DNA of 64,000 nucleotides from Actinobacillus sp. Lineage in GTDB: Bacteria; Pseudomonadota; Gammaproteobacteria; Enterobacterales; Pasteurellaceae. The position numbers and the translations under genes are program-made. The notes below the pieces were generated by a model. The model saw only the letters and a program-made list of their open reading frames with translations, made no database searches and was not told the DNA's origin. The stretch covers positions 9,749 to 73,748 of the forward strand of contig JAHHQY010000003.1 in the NCBI GenBank assembly GCA_020026115.1, read 5' to 3'. Below are positions 15,095-23,979 of the stretch, one piece after another. The first letter of the stretch is position 1, and the number at the start of each line of letters is the position of its first letter.

Positions 15095-16345
15095 ATGGGT
15101 TCAATAATTAGTATTCTTGGCATATTCATCCTAATGGGGATTGCCTATTTATTTTCAACAAACCGTAAAGCGATTAAACCTCGCGCAGTATTTGGTGCTT
15201 TAGGTATCCAAATTGGTATTGGTGCATTCATTCTTTATGTACCTGCAGGTCGCGACATTTTAAGAGCTTGTGCAGACGGCGTAAGTGCTGTTATTGCTTA
15301 TGGTCGAGATGGTATTGTCTTCTTATTTGGTGATCAATTAACCAATGGTGGCGGTCCTGTTGGCTTCGTATTTGCTATTAACGTACTTTGCATTATCATT
15401 TTCTTCTCTGCCTTAATTTCTGTTCTTTACTACTTAGGCATTATGCAATTCTTCATCAAAATCATTGGTGGTGGTTTACAAAAAGCATTAGGTACTTCTA
15501 AAGCGGAATCTATGTCTGCAGCTGCGAATATCTTCGTAGGTCAAACAGAAGCACCTTTAGTGGTTAAACCATTTATTGCAAAAATGACTGAATCTGAATT
15601 ATTTGCCATCATGGTTGGGGGCTTAGCGTCAATCGCAGGTTCTGTAATGGCAGGTTACGCATCAATGGGTGTGCCTTTAACTTACTTAATCGCTGCATCT
15701 TTCATGGCTGCGCCAGCAGGTTTATTATTCGCGAAAATCATCGTACCTCAAACTGAACAATTCAACGATGATATGTCTGTTGTAGACGAAGACAAACCTT
15801 CTAACGTATTAGATGCTGCAGCAGGCGGTGCGTCAGCAGGTATGCACTTAGCGTTAAACGTTGGTGCAATGTTAGTTGCTTTCATCGCATTAATCGCTTT
15901 AATTAACGGTATCTTAGGTGGTATCGGTGGTTTATTTAACTATCCAGAATTAAACTTAAATACAATCTTCGGTCTGTTATTCCGTCCATTAGCATGGATT
16001 ATCGGTGTGCCATGGGAAGATGCGGGTATCGCAGGTCAAATGATCGGTACAAAATTAGCGATTAACGAATTCGTTGCTTACTCTGAATTTGCAAACTACT
16101 TATTACCAGATGCTGCAGTTCAATTAAGTGATAAAACAAAAGCTGTAATTACCTTCGCACTTTGTGGTTTCGCTAACTTCAGCTCTATTGCGGTATTAAT
16201 CGGTGGTTTAGGTGCATTAGCCCCAACACGCCGTAGCGACATCGCACGCTTAGGTTTACATGCAGTGCTTGCAGGGTCATTAGCTAACTTAATGAGCGCA
16301 ACAATTGCAGGCTTCTTTATCGGATTAAGTGGCGCTGTGTTATAA
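15095..16345 (+). CDS. nupC: NupC-family concentrative nucleoside transporter
   Basis: 416 residues (CNT family usual ~400-420). N-terminal gate helices, then the GQTEAPLVVKPFIAKMTESELFAIM block (residues ~146-170), the nucleoside/ion site, the EFVAYSEF motif near residue 330 and the C-terminal ALCGFANFSSIAVLIGGLG. It imports nucleosides with H+ or Na+. The frame is open to 15011, but GGAG/AAGGA upstream of 15095 sets the start. It heads a nucleoside-salvage operon with deoB and deoD. Confidence 0.93.
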   Translation: MGSIISILGIFILMGIAYLFSTNRKAIKPRAVFGALGIQIGIGAFILYVPAGRDILRACADGVSAVIAYGRDGIVFLFGDQLTNGGGPVGFVFAINVLCIIIFFSALISVLYYLGIMQFFIKIIGGGLQKALGTSKAESMSAAANIFVGQTEAPLVVKPFIAKMTESELFAIMVGGLASIAGSVMAGYASMGVPLTYLIAASFMAAPAGLLFAKIIVPQTEQFNDDMSVVDEDKPSNVLDAAAGGASAGMHLALNVGAMLVAFIALIALINGILGGIGGLFNYPELNLNTIFGLLFRPLAWIIGVPWEDAGIAGQMIGTKLAINEFVAYSEFANYLLPDAAVQLSDKTKAVITFALCGFANFSSIAVLIGGLGALAPTRRSDIARLGLHAVLAGSLANLMSATIAGFFIGLSGAVL

Positions 16346-16385
16346 TCCAGCCCATTATCAGATAAAATAATATCGCACTTATTTA

Positions 16386-16413
16386 CACACCACGGGTCTA
16401 AACTCGTGGTGTG
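16386..16413 (+). terminator. Hairpin between nupC and deoB
   Basis: CACACCACG and CGTGGTGTG form a 9-bp stem with a 10-nt loop. There is no U-run after it, so it may be an mRNA processing or attenuation hairpin rather than a full terminator. Confidence 0.45.
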
Positions 16414-16456
16414 CTTGCTTAAAGGCTAGGAAAACGGTTGCGATAAAGGAGTAAAC

Positions 16457-17689
16457 ATGAAACGCGTCTTTGTAATGATGTTAGATTCTTTTGGAATTGG
16501 CGCAAGTCCCGATGCGGGAAAATTTGGCGATGAAGGTGCCAACACCTTAGGACATATTGCGCAAGCTTGCGCCGAAAAAAAGGCTGAAAGTAGCTCGCGA
16601 CAAGGTGAACTAAAATTACCTTATTTTGAACGTTTAGGTTTAGGACTCGCCGCTGAAAAAGCTTGCGGTGAATTACCAAAAGGATTTAATCCAAACCCGA
16701 ATTTAATTGGCGGTTATGCTTATGCCCAAGAAATTTCTTCAGGCAAAGACAGTCAATCAGGCCATTGGGAAATGACGGGAGTGCCGGTTTTATTTAATTG
16801 GGGGTTATTTCCCGATAAAACACAAAGTTTTCCGCCAGAATTATTGGAACGCATTGTCGAAAAAGCACATTTACCAGGATTTTTAGGTAATTGTCACGCA
16901 TCTGGCACGGAAATTTTACAAGAATTAGGCGAAGAGCATATTCAAACGGGCAAACCTATTTTTTATACATCGGCAGATTCAGTTTTTCAAATTGCCTGCC
17001 ATGAAGAAAGTTTTGGTTTAGATAAATTATATGAACTTTGCCAAATCGCGCGTGATGAATTAGCGGATTATAATATTGGGCGTGTTATTGCACGGCCGTT
17101 TGTTGGGGAAGTGGGACATTTTGTGCGGACAGAAAATCGGCGCGATTATGCCCTTGAACCGCCAGCGAAAACCGTATTACAAAAATTAGTGGAAGAAAAG
17201 CAAGGGGAAGTGGTTGCCGTTGGAAAAATTGCAGATATTTTTGCAAACATTGGTATTACGCAAAAAATAAGAGCCAATGGTAGCTTAGCGGATTTGTTGG
17301 ATAAAACCCTAAGTGAAATGCAAAAAGCAGGCGACAATACACTGGTTTTTACTAATTTTGTTAATTTAGATTCAGATTTTGGACATCGACGTAATGTGGC
17401 AGGTTATGCCGAAGCATTAGAATATTTTGACAGTCGTATTCCAGAATTATTAAAATTGGTGACTGATGAAGATTTGTTAATTTTTACGGCAGATCACGGT
17501 TGTGATCCCACTTTGGAAGGTAGCGATCACACGCGAGAATTTGTCCCGATTTTAATGTACGGTGCTAGCGTACCGAAAAGTTTCTTAGGAAAGGCCGATA
17601 CCATTGCTAGTGTTGGTCAAACAATCGCAGACTATTTCGGACTTTCCGAAATGGACTATGGTAAATCTCTCATTCAATTTAAACAATAA
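16457..17689 (+). CDS. deoB: Phosphopentomutase
   Basis: 410 residues (E. coli 407). This alkaline-phosphatase-superfamily enzyme shows MLDSFGIGASPDA (first metal Asp), the nucleophile Thr in GANTLGHIAQ, and the second metal site in TADHGCDPTLEGSDHTREFVP. It interconverts (deoxy)ribose 1- and 5-phosphate, linking nucleoside phosphorolysis to central metabolism. AAGGAG precedes the start. The next gene is deoD, 10 bp downstream. It contains one repeat copy (16568-16580). Confidence 0.97.
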   Translation: MKRVFVMMLDSFGIGASPDAGKFGDEGANTLGHIAQACAEKKAESSSRQGELKLPYFERLGLGLAAEKACGELPKGFNPNPNLIGGYAYAQEISSGKDSQSGHWEMTGVPVLFNWGLFPDKTQSFPPELLERIVEKAHLPGFLGNCHASGTEILQELGEEHIQTGKPIFYTSADSVFQIACHEESFGLDKLYELCQIARDELADYNIGRVIARPFVGEVGHFVRTENRRDYALEPPAKTVLQKLVEEKQGEVVAVGKIADIFANIGITQKIRANGSLADLLDKTLSEMQKAGDNTLVFTNFVNLDSDFGHRRNVAGYAEALEYFDSRIPELLKLVTDEDLLIFTADHGCDPTLEGSDHTREFVPILMYGASVPKSFLGKADTIASVGQTIADYFGLSEMDYGKSLIQFKQ

Positions 17690-17699
17690 GGAAACAATT

Positions 17700-18416
17700 A
17701 TGACTCCACATATTAACGCGCCAGAAGGCGCATTTGCAGATGTTGTTTTAATGCCAGGTGACCCACTACGTGCAAAATACATTGCAGAAACCTTTTTAGA
17801 AGACGTCAAAGAAGTGACCAACGTGCGTAATATGCTCGGATTTACTGGTTTTTACAAAGGTCGTCGCATTTCTGTTATGGGACACGGTATGGGGATTCCA
17901 TCTTGCTCGATTTATGCAACTGAACTAGTAAAAGATTACGGTGTTAAGAAAATTATTCGTGTAGGTTCTTGCGGTGCTGTGCGTAAAGATGTGAAACTTC
18001 GCGATGTTGTAATTGGTATGGGGGCATGTACGGATTCTAAAGTAAACCGTATTCGCTTTAAAGATCACGATTACGCAGCCATTGCAGACTATGATATGAC
18101 TGCAGCTGCAGTTGAAGCCGCAAAACGTCATGGCGTAAAAGCACGTGTAGGTAACATTTTCTCAGCAGATTTATTCTATACACCAGATGCAGAAATGTTT
18201 GATGTGATGGAAAAATACGGTGTGTTAGGGGTTGAAATGGAAGCTGCGGGTATTTACGCAGTAGCAGCAGAATTTGGCGCGAAAGCACTTTGTATCTGCA
18301 CCGTTTCTGACCACATTCGTACAGGCGAACAAACAACTTCAGAAGAACGTCAAACAACCTTCAATGATATGATTGAAATTGCGTTAGAATCTGTATTAAT
18401 TGGTGATGAAGCATAA
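17700..18416 (+). CDS. deoD: Purine nucleoside phosphorylase DeoD type
   Basis: 238 residues (E. coli 239). MTPHINAPEGAFADVVLMPGDPLRAKYIAE at the N-terminus carries the phosphate-binding Gly20/Arg24; IRVGSCGAV and LGVEMEAAGIYAVAAEFG (nucleoside contacts) and TVSDHIRTGEQTTSEERQ (catalytic Asp) follow. It is a trimeric-hexameric enzyme that cleaves purine (deoxy)nucleosides. The frame is open to 17604 inside deoB, but AAGGA before 17700 and homology fix this start. Last gene of the operon. Confidence 0.97.
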   Translation: MTPHINAPEGAFADVVLMPGDPLRAKYIAETFLEDVKEVTNVRNMLGFTGFYKGRRISVMGHGMGIPSCSIYATELVKDYGVKKIIRVGSCGAVRKDVKLRDVVIGMGACTDSKVNRIRFKDHDYAAIADYDMTAAAVEAAKRHGVKARVGNIFSADLFYTPDAEMFDVMEKYGVLGVEMEAAGIYAVAAEFGAKALCICTVSDHIRTGEQTTSEERQTTFNDMIEIALESVLIGDEA

Positions 18417-18441
18417 TTTTTGCTTTTAAATCAAAACGTTA

Positions 18442-18496
18442 CTCGCGCCGAAAAATTGTTTTATGTGATGATTTTTCGGCGCGAGTTTATTTTTTG
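18442..18496 (+). terminator. Terminator of the nupC-deoB-deoD operon
   Basis: CTCGCGCCGAAAAAT (18442-) pairs perfectly with ATTTTTCGGCGCGAG (-18485) around a ~16-nt loop, followed by TTTATTTTTT. It is made of an inverted pair of the repeat. Confidence 0.88.
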
Positions 18497-18558
18497 CGAA
18501 AAGAGAAAAAACCTTTCTAAAAAAATCAGTCCGAAAAAGGAAAGAACTTCGGGAAAAA

Positions 18559-18588
18559 TTGGGAGAAATGGCGAAATTATGCTATAAT
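18559..18588 (+). promoter_or_regulatory. gyrA promoter
   Basis: TTGGGA (18559-18564), 18-bp spacer, TATAAT (18583-18588). A CTAATTT/AAATTAG hairpin (18593-18613) lies between the promoter and the AGGA ribosome-binding site. Confidence 0.65.
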
Positions 18589-18623
18589 TCTGCTAATTTT
18601 TATTTCAAATTAGGAATTTGTAA

Positions 18624-21269
18624 ATGTCTGATTTTTCTACAAATATTACGCCAGTAAGCATTGAGGAAGAACTTAAGTCTTCTTATCTTGATTACGCGAT
18701 GTCCGTTATTGTCGGGCGTGCGTTGCCTGATGTGCGCGATGGGTTAAAACCTGTACACCGTCGTGTGCTTTTCTCTATGAGCCAAAGCGGTATTGCTTTT
18801 AATAAACCTTATGTGAAATCGGCTCGTGTGGTCGGTGACGTGATTGGTAAATATCACCCTCATGGCGATGCTGCCGTTTACGACACAATTGTGCGTATGG
18901 CACAACCTTTCTCTTTACGTTATATGTTGGTTGACGGGCAAGGTAACTTTGGTTCCATTGATGGCGACTCACCTGCGGCGATGCGTTATACCGAAGTGCG
19001 TATGCAAAAAATCACACAAGAATTACTAACGGATTTAGATAAAGAAACCGTTGATTTTTCGCCAAACTATGACGGTAAAGAAATGATTCCTGATGTGTTA
19101 CCAACACGTATTCCTGCTTTATTAGTGAATGGTTCATCAGGGATTGCCGTGGGTATGGCAACGAATATTCCCCCGCATAATTTAGGTGAAGTATTAGATG
19201 GATGTTTAGCTTATGTAGATAACGAAAATATTACCATTGATGAATTAATGCAATATATTCCAGGCCCTGACTTCCCAACTTCCGCCTTAATCAATGGTCG
19301 CAAAGGTATTGAAGAAGCCTACAAAACAGGTAAAGGTAAAATTTATGTACGCGCTAAAGCGGAAATTGAAACCAATGCCAAAGGTCGCGAAACCATCGTT
19401 ATTACAGAAATTCCTTATCAAGTGAATAAAGCACGTTTATTAGAAAAAATTGCAGAATTAGTGCGTGAGAAAAAAATTGAAGGAATTAGTAGCTGTTTAG
19501 ACGTATCCAGTGACAGTATTCGTATTGAAATTGAAGTGAAACGTGATGCCGTCGGCGAGGTGGTATTAAATAATCTTTATGCTTTAACGCAAATGCAGGT
19601 CACTTTTGGTATCAATATGGTCGCTTTAGATCATGGTCAACCAAAATTATTGAATTTAAAAGAAATTATTTCAGCTTTCGTGACTCATCGTCGAGAAGTT
19701 ATTACGCGTCGTAGTGTGTATGAATTACGCAAAGCACGCGAAAGAGCGCATATTTTAGAAGGTTTGGCGATTGCTTTAGCGAATATTGACCCTGTGATTC
19801 ATTTAATCCGCGCGTCCAAAACCGCAGACGAAGCTCGTGAAGCTTTATTGTCACGCCCTTGGGATTTAGGCAATGTGAGCGCGATGTTAGCAGAAGCGGG
19901 TGTCGACGCTTCTCGTCCAGATGGTTTAGGCAAAGAATTTGGTATTCATGATGGCAAATATTATTTATCCGATGAACAAGCTCGCGCCATTTTAGATTTA
20001 CGCTTACAGCGTTTAACGGGCTTAGAATATGATAAAATTGTTAGCGAATACAAAGAGTTGCTAGTTGAAATTGCAGAGTTGTTGCATATTTTAACAAGCT
20101 CTGTGCGCTTAAAAGAAGTGTTACGCGAAGAATTAGAAGTCGTAAAAGAAAACTTCAATGACGCCCGCCGTACAGAAATTACCAGTGCATCTGGGGATAT
20201 CAATTTAGAAGATTTAATTGCACCAGAAGATGTTGTCGTGACGCTTTCTCATGAAGGCTATGTGAAATATCAACCTTTAGCGGATTACGAAGCGCAACGC
20301 CGAGGCGGTAAAGGTAAATCCGCTACTAAAATGAAAGATGAAGATTTCATTGAACGTTTATTAGTCGCGAATACTCATGACAGTATTTTATGTTTCTCAA
20401 GTCGTGGTCGTACTTACGCTCTTAAAGTGTATCAATTACCGCAAGCAAGCCGTGGCGCTCGTGGTCGGCCAATTGTGAATATTTTACCGCTGGAAGAAAA
20501 TGAACGCATTACCGCTATTTTACCAGTTTCTAATTTTGACGGTGAACAATACATCTTTATGGCAACAGCCGGTGGCGTTGTGAAAAAAGTTGCCTTAAGT
20601 GCCTTTAGTAAAATTCGTGCTAATGGCTTAATCGCCTTAAATTTACGCGATGAAGATGAGTTAGTTGGCGTGGACATTACCAATGGCGATAACGAGATTA
20701 TGCTCTTTACAGCCCAAGGTCGTTGTGCAAGATTCCATGAAAGTCAAATTCGCGCTATGGGACGTACTGCAACAGGTGTTCGCGGGGTGAAATTAGCCTT
20801 AGCTGAAGAAATCGATGAAACAGACATTGAAGATTTGAGCGAAGATGAACAAGAAAGCTTAGATCTCAATATTGATAAAGTTGTTTCATTGGTGGTACCA
20901 AAAGGTAATGGGGCAATTCTCACCGTGACAGAAAATGGTTATGGTAAACGTACAGAATTAGCCGAATATCCTGCGAAATCACGAAATACGAAAGGCGTAA
21001 TTGCAATTAAAACCAGCGAACGTAATGGTAAAGTTGTTGCCGCAACGCAAGTAGATGAATGTGATCAAATTATGCTTATTACCAATGCAGGAACATTAGT
21101 TCGTACTCGCGTAAGTGAAGTCAGCATCATTGGCCGAAACGCTCAAGGCGTACGTTTAATTCGCACAGTATCTGACGAATTAGTCGTTAGCGTGGAACGT
21201 ATTTGTGATAGCGATGATGATGAAGCAGAAGCGGAAGACGCAACAGCTTTAGAAAATTGCGCTGAATAA
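18624..21269 (+). CDS. gyrA: DNA gyrase subunit A
   Basis: 881 residues. The breakage-reunion domain has the active-site Tyr in the MRYTEVRM segment (about residue 122), and the C-terminal half carries six beta-pinwheel blades with the GyrA box QRRGGKGKSA, followed by an acidic tail. It supercoils DNA with GyrB. In the quinolone-resistance region the sequence is HPHGDAAVYD: residue 83, Ser in E. coli and (as Ser84) in H. influenzae, is Ala, while Asp87 is kept. This is discussed as a finding. It is monocistronic, with its own promoter and terminator. Confidence 0.98.
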   Translation: MSDFSTNITPVSIEEELKSSYLDYAMSVIVGRALPDVRDGLKPVHRRVLFSMSQSGIAFNKPYVKSARVVGDVIGKYHPHGDAAVYDTIVRMAQPFSLRYMLVDGQGNFGSIDGDSPAAMRYTEVRMQKITQELLTDLDKETVDFSPNYDGKEMIPDVLPTRIPALLVNGSSGIAVGMATNIPPHNLGEVLDGCLAYVDNENITIDELMQYIPGPDFPTSALINGRKGIEEAYKTGKGKIYVRAKAEIETNAKGRETIVITEIPYQVNKARLLEKIAELVREKKIEGISSCLDVSSDSIRIEIEVKRDAVGEVVLNNLYALTQMQVTFGINMVALDHGQPKLLNLKEIISAFVTHRREVITRRSVYELRKARERAHILEGLAIALANIDPVIHLIRASKTADEAREALLSRPWDLGNVSAMLAEAGVDASRPDGLGKEFGIHDGKYYLSDEQARAILDLRLQRLTGLEYDKIVSEYKELLVEIAELLHILTSSVRLKEVLREELEVVKENFNDARRTEITSASGDINLEDLIAPEDVVVTLSHEGYVKYQPLADYEAQRRGGKGKSATKMKDEDFIERLLVANTHDSILCFSSRGRTYALKVYQLPQASRGARGRPIVNILPLEENERITAILPVSNFDGEQYIFMATAGGVVKKVALSAFSKIRANGLIALNLRDEDELVGVDITNGDNEIMLFTAQGRCARFHESQIRAMGRTATGVRGVKLALAEEIDETDIEDLSEDEQESLDLNIDKVVSLVVPKGNGAILTVTENGYGKRTELAEYPAKSRNTKGVIAIKTSERNGKVVAATQVDECDQIMLITNAGTLVRTRVSEVSIIGRNAQGVRLIRTVSDELVVSVERICDSDDDEAEAEDATALENCAE

Positions 21270-21279
21270 ATTAACTTTT

Positions 21280-21310
21280 ACCGCACTATTTTTTAGTGTG
21301 GTATTTTTTT
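21280..21310 (+). terminator. gyrA terminator
   Basis: ACCGCACTA-TTTTT-TAGTGTGGT followed by seven T residues. The stem resembles the classical Haemophilus uptake sequence (ACCGCACTT) with one change. Confidence 0.88.
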
Positions 21311-21319
21311 GGATTAAAA

Positions 21320-21673
21320 ATGGAAAAAAATTTACTTTCTTTACATTTATTATGTGCTTTTATCAGTTTATTGCTGTTAATTATTCGTGGCAGAATGCAA
21401 TATAAAGGCAAAAATTGGCGTAAAAATTTATTATTGCGCAAAATGCCTTTGTTTTCAGATTGCGGATTACTTGTCACAGGCGTGGCTTTAATTTTCCTCA
21501 CAAAGGTTGGTTTTAGTTGGTGGATTTTAGTCAAACTAGGCTTAGTTGTAGAATATATTTTATTTTCAAGAAAATATTTCGAGCAAAATACCTCTGACGC
21601 CAAAAGCAATAATCGCTATCTTTTAGCCTTATTGTGTTTATCCAGTGCGGTATTATTAAGCTATTACCATTAA
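21320..21673 (+). CDS. SirB-family small membrane protein
   Basis: 117 residues, four hydrophobic segments, with the SirB2/YchQ layout: LHLLCAFISLLLLIIRG in helix 1, an RKMPLFSDCGLL loop, and two C-terminal helices. The family is named for an invasion-gene regulator in Salmonella, but its biochemical role is unknown. In E. coli the homologue ychQ lies between prmC and kdsA; here those two genes overlap and this gene follows the gyrA terminator instead. The start at 21320 has only a weak GGA upstream. Confidence 0.7.
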   Translation: MEKNLLSLHLLCAFISLLLLIIRGRMQYKGKNWRKNLLLRKMPLFSDCGLLVTGVALIFLTKVGFSWWILVKLGLVVEYILFSRKYFEQNTSDAKSNNRYLLALLCLSSAVLLSYYH

Positions 21674-21680
21674 AAATATT

Positions 21681-21712
21681 AAAAAAGCGAACTTTTAAGG
21701 TTCGCTTTTTTT
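21681..21712. terminator. Bidirectional terminator between the SirB-like gene and comE
   Basis: AAAAAAGCGAAC-TTTTAAG-GTTCGCTTTTTTT. It serves the SirB-like gene and, in reverse, the com operon. A repeat copy (21715-21727) follows at once. Confidence 0.9.
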
Positions 21713-21735
21713 ATCTCGCGCCGAAAAAAAGGCGC

Positions 21736-22899
21736 TTATTTTTTCTGAGAAGGGGTTAAATGACGATGGAATAAATCTTGCGCGCGCTGATTTTCAGGCC
21801 GGCCTAACAGATTATTTTCCTGCGGATAAATAATGCGAGGGGTAACAAAAATAATCAGCTCACGCTTTTGATGACGTTCACCTTCTTTACGGAACAAATA
21901 TTTAATGAGTGGCACATCGCCTAAAAAAGGGACTTTTTGCACATAGTTGGTCACAGTGTCATGAAAAATCCCACCTAAAACAATGGTTTCACCGTTATGA
22001 GCTAAAACTTGCGTATCAATTTCTTGTTTTTCGATGGCAACAAATTCATTTTTACCAATTTTTGCTTGTTCTCCTGGCGTATTTTGCGTAATTTTTAAAT
22101 CCATTAAAATTTTATTATTTTTAGCAATTTGTGGCGTCACTTCTAAACTTAAAACCGCATCTTTAAATTGCACTTCTTGCGTGTCATTTTTACCCGTCAC
22201 GACATAAGGCAATTCCGTCCCTTGTTCAATTTTTGCTTGGCGTTTGTTGGTCGTCATCAGTTTTGGGCTGGCAATAATTTCAACGGAATTTTCTTTTTCT
22301 AGGGCAGAAAGTTCTAAATCTAATAAACGCCCATTAATTGTCGCAAGCTGTAAAGTCATCGCGCCCGCAGGGTTTGCGGTACCTAAATTGACGTTTAAAT
22401 TATTGGCAAGCATATTAGGAAAATTACTTTCTAACATGCCATTAAAGCCGTGACTTGGGCTTAAGGAATTCGGTTTCATTGCGGGCGATTTATCAAATAA
22501 GCCCCAACGAACCCCCATTTCTTGCAAGCTTAAATCATTCATGGTCACAATGCGTGCTTCAATAACAATTTGCGGTAGGGCTTTATCTAAATTTTGCACG
22601 AGTTTTTGTACTTTTTTAAAATCTTCAAGATGACCTTGCAACATCAGTTGATTACTACGCTCGTCCGCAGAAAGCATATTAGCGGGTAATAAATCTTTTA
22701 ATTTTTCAACTAAATCAGTGGCTTTAGCATGATGTACTTGCAAGCTGTAAAGATTTTTTAATGGGCTGTTTTCGTTTCCATTTTCTTCCGTAATAACTTG
22801 ATCGAGCATATTTTTTGCTTGTGAAAAAAAAGGGTTGCTGTCACGAGCAAAGGTCGCAGTAGTTAAAAAAAATACACAAAATAAACAAAAATAACGCAT
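21736..22899 (-). CDS. comE: Competence secretin ComE/PilQ, missing its N0 domain
   Basis: 387 residues (H. influenzae ComE about 445). The N1 domain starts at NSPLKNLYSLQVHHAKATDL (residue ~44) and is followed by IVIEARIVTMNDLSLQEMGVRWG, the secretin core with SALEKENSVEIIASPKLMTTNK and ETIVLGGIFHD, and RELIIFVTPRII. It forms the outer-membrane pore for the DNA-uptake pilus. After the signal peptide (cleavage near residue 18) there is only RDSNPFFSQAKNML and a short linker: the N0 domain usual in ComE/HofQ is absent. RDxNPF resembles the mature start of PilP/ComD, and no comD lies between comC and this gene. Last gene of the operon. Confidence 0.88.
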   Translation of the reverse strand: MRYFCLFCVFFLTTATFARDSNPFFSQAKNMLDQVITEENGNENSPLKNLYSLQVHHAKATDLVEKLKDLLPANMLSADERSNQLMLQGHLEDFKKVQKLVQNLDKALPQIVIEARIVTMNDLSLQEMGVRWGLFDKSPAMKPNSLSPSHGFNGMLESNFPNMLANNLNVNLGTANPAGAMTLQLATINGRLLDLELSALEKENSVEIIASPKLMTTNKRQAKIEQGTELPYVVTGKNDTQEVQFKDAVLSLEVTPQIAKNNKILMDLKITQNTPGEQAKIGKNEFVAIEKQEIDTQVLAHNGETIVLGGIFHDTVTNYVQKVPFLGDVPLIKYLFRKEGERHQKRELIIFVTPRIIYPQENNLLGRPENQRAQDLFHRHLTPSQKK

Positions 22900-22903
22900 A
22901 AAG

Positions 22904-23458
22904 TTAGGACTCCTTTGCGGGGGCTAATTGAGAAAGATCCAGTTGCCAAACACTTTCAGCCCATAAAAATTGCTGATTTTCCTTGTTTTCGCTGTCTTTT
23001 TCTAACTGCAAAGAAACTAAGGATAAAGGCGGATATTGGCGTAAAAGTTGATGAAAAAATTGATATAAAGCGTTAAAACTGCCCTGCATATTAAGATGCA
23101 ACACCGGTTTTTCTCCCATGCGCCATTGCAAAGGGTGAAGATGTAATTGCGAGGATTGTTGTTGCAAAATATATTGATCAATCGGCATAAGTTGACGCGC
23201 TAAAGCGGGGGTTAATTCTTGCGCAAGTTGCTTTTGTTTTAGCTCTTGCAAGCCTTGCTTGACCTGTTTGAGCGCAAGTTCCGTTTGCTGTTGTTGTTCT
23301 TTAAGGGCCAAGCGCTTTTCCTTTAATTCCTGGCCTTGCCAAAGGGGATAGACAAGTAAAAGGAAGGCAAAAAGCACAAAAAGCGCCAGTTTTTGCCAAC
23401 AAGGATATTGTGCAAAGGGCAGTAATACGGGCGTGATTTTAATAAGCCATTTGTTCAT
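22904..23458 (-). CDS. comC: ComC, PilO-like competence pilus protein
   Basis: 184 residues: one N-terminal membrane helix (LALFVLFAFLLLVYPLW), a Gln/Lys-rich coiled coil (about 45-85), then a small periplasmic ferredoxin-like domain. This is the PilO architecture, the inner-membrane alignment complex partner of PilN. The sequence is weakly conserved, and the call rests on layout and position between the comB-like and comE genes. The start overlaps the comB end by 4 bp. In H. influenzae comD should follow; here the secretin starts only 4 bp later. Confidence 0.8.
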   Translation of the reverse strand: MNKWLIKITPVLLPFAQYPCWQKLALFVLFAFLLLVYPLWQGQELKEKRLALKEQQQQTELALKQVKQGLQELKQKQLAQELTPALARQLMPIDQYILQQQSSQLHLHPLQWRMGEKPVLHLNMQGSFNALYQFFHQLLRQYPPLSLVSLQLEKDSENKENQQFLWAESVWQLDLSQLAPAKES

Positions 23459-23976
23459 GGCGTGTCCTTTTGTAACGTAAGTAAAAATTCAAAAAAAATC
23501 CGCGATTTTTCAGTTTGAAAAGCCGTTAATTTTAATGCGTCAATATTTCGGGCTTGGCGTAAAAACTTTTCGAGAGCGTTAAATTCTTCAGTTTGTATTG
23601 CAAAGCCCGTTAAGCGTAAACTGTGGTGATTTAGTACACATTGTTCTAATTCCCCTTGGCTTAAAGGTAATGTTGGAAGCAGAGTTAAAAGCGCTAAACT
23701 TTTTTCATTATCCAAGGCTTGTAGAGGCGTATTTTCAAGAAGATTTTCTCGCCCTTGCTTAAGGTTATGTTTCAGTTCATGTAAGAACCGTTGCTTCTCT
23801 TCTAAGCGTTGTGTTTGTTGGGTAACCTCTTGATTTATTTCGTTATTATCCCAAAGCAAAGAAAAAACAGCCAAGCAAACACAAAAGAGAAAAAACGTGC
23901 TTTGATATAAAAAAGAACGAACCAAGCTAAGACGCAGATGTTCTCGCCAAGGAAATAAATTCATAGATTTCCACAT
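23455..23976 (-). CDS. comB: ComB, PilN-like competence pilus protein
   Basis: 173 residues with the PilN layout: a short cytoplasmic N-terminus (MNLFPWRE, the conserved INLLPWRE-type PilM-binding peptide of PilN), one membrane helix around residues 25-45, a coiled coil (about 45-80) and a periplasmic domain. The NLFPWRE motif binds PilM/ComA. It follows the comA gene with a 3-bp gap and overlaps comC by 4 bp, so the genes are one operon. Confidence 0.85.
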   Translation of the reverse strand: MWKSMNLFPWREHLRLSLVRSFLYQSTFFLFCVCLAVFSLLWDNNEINQEVTQQTQRLEEKQRFLHELKHNLKQGRENLLENTPLQALDNEKSLALLTLLPTLPLSQGELEQCVLNHHSLRLTGFAIQTEEFNALEKFLRQARNIDALKLTAFQTEKSRIFFEFLLTLQKDTP

Positions 23977-23979
23977 AAG

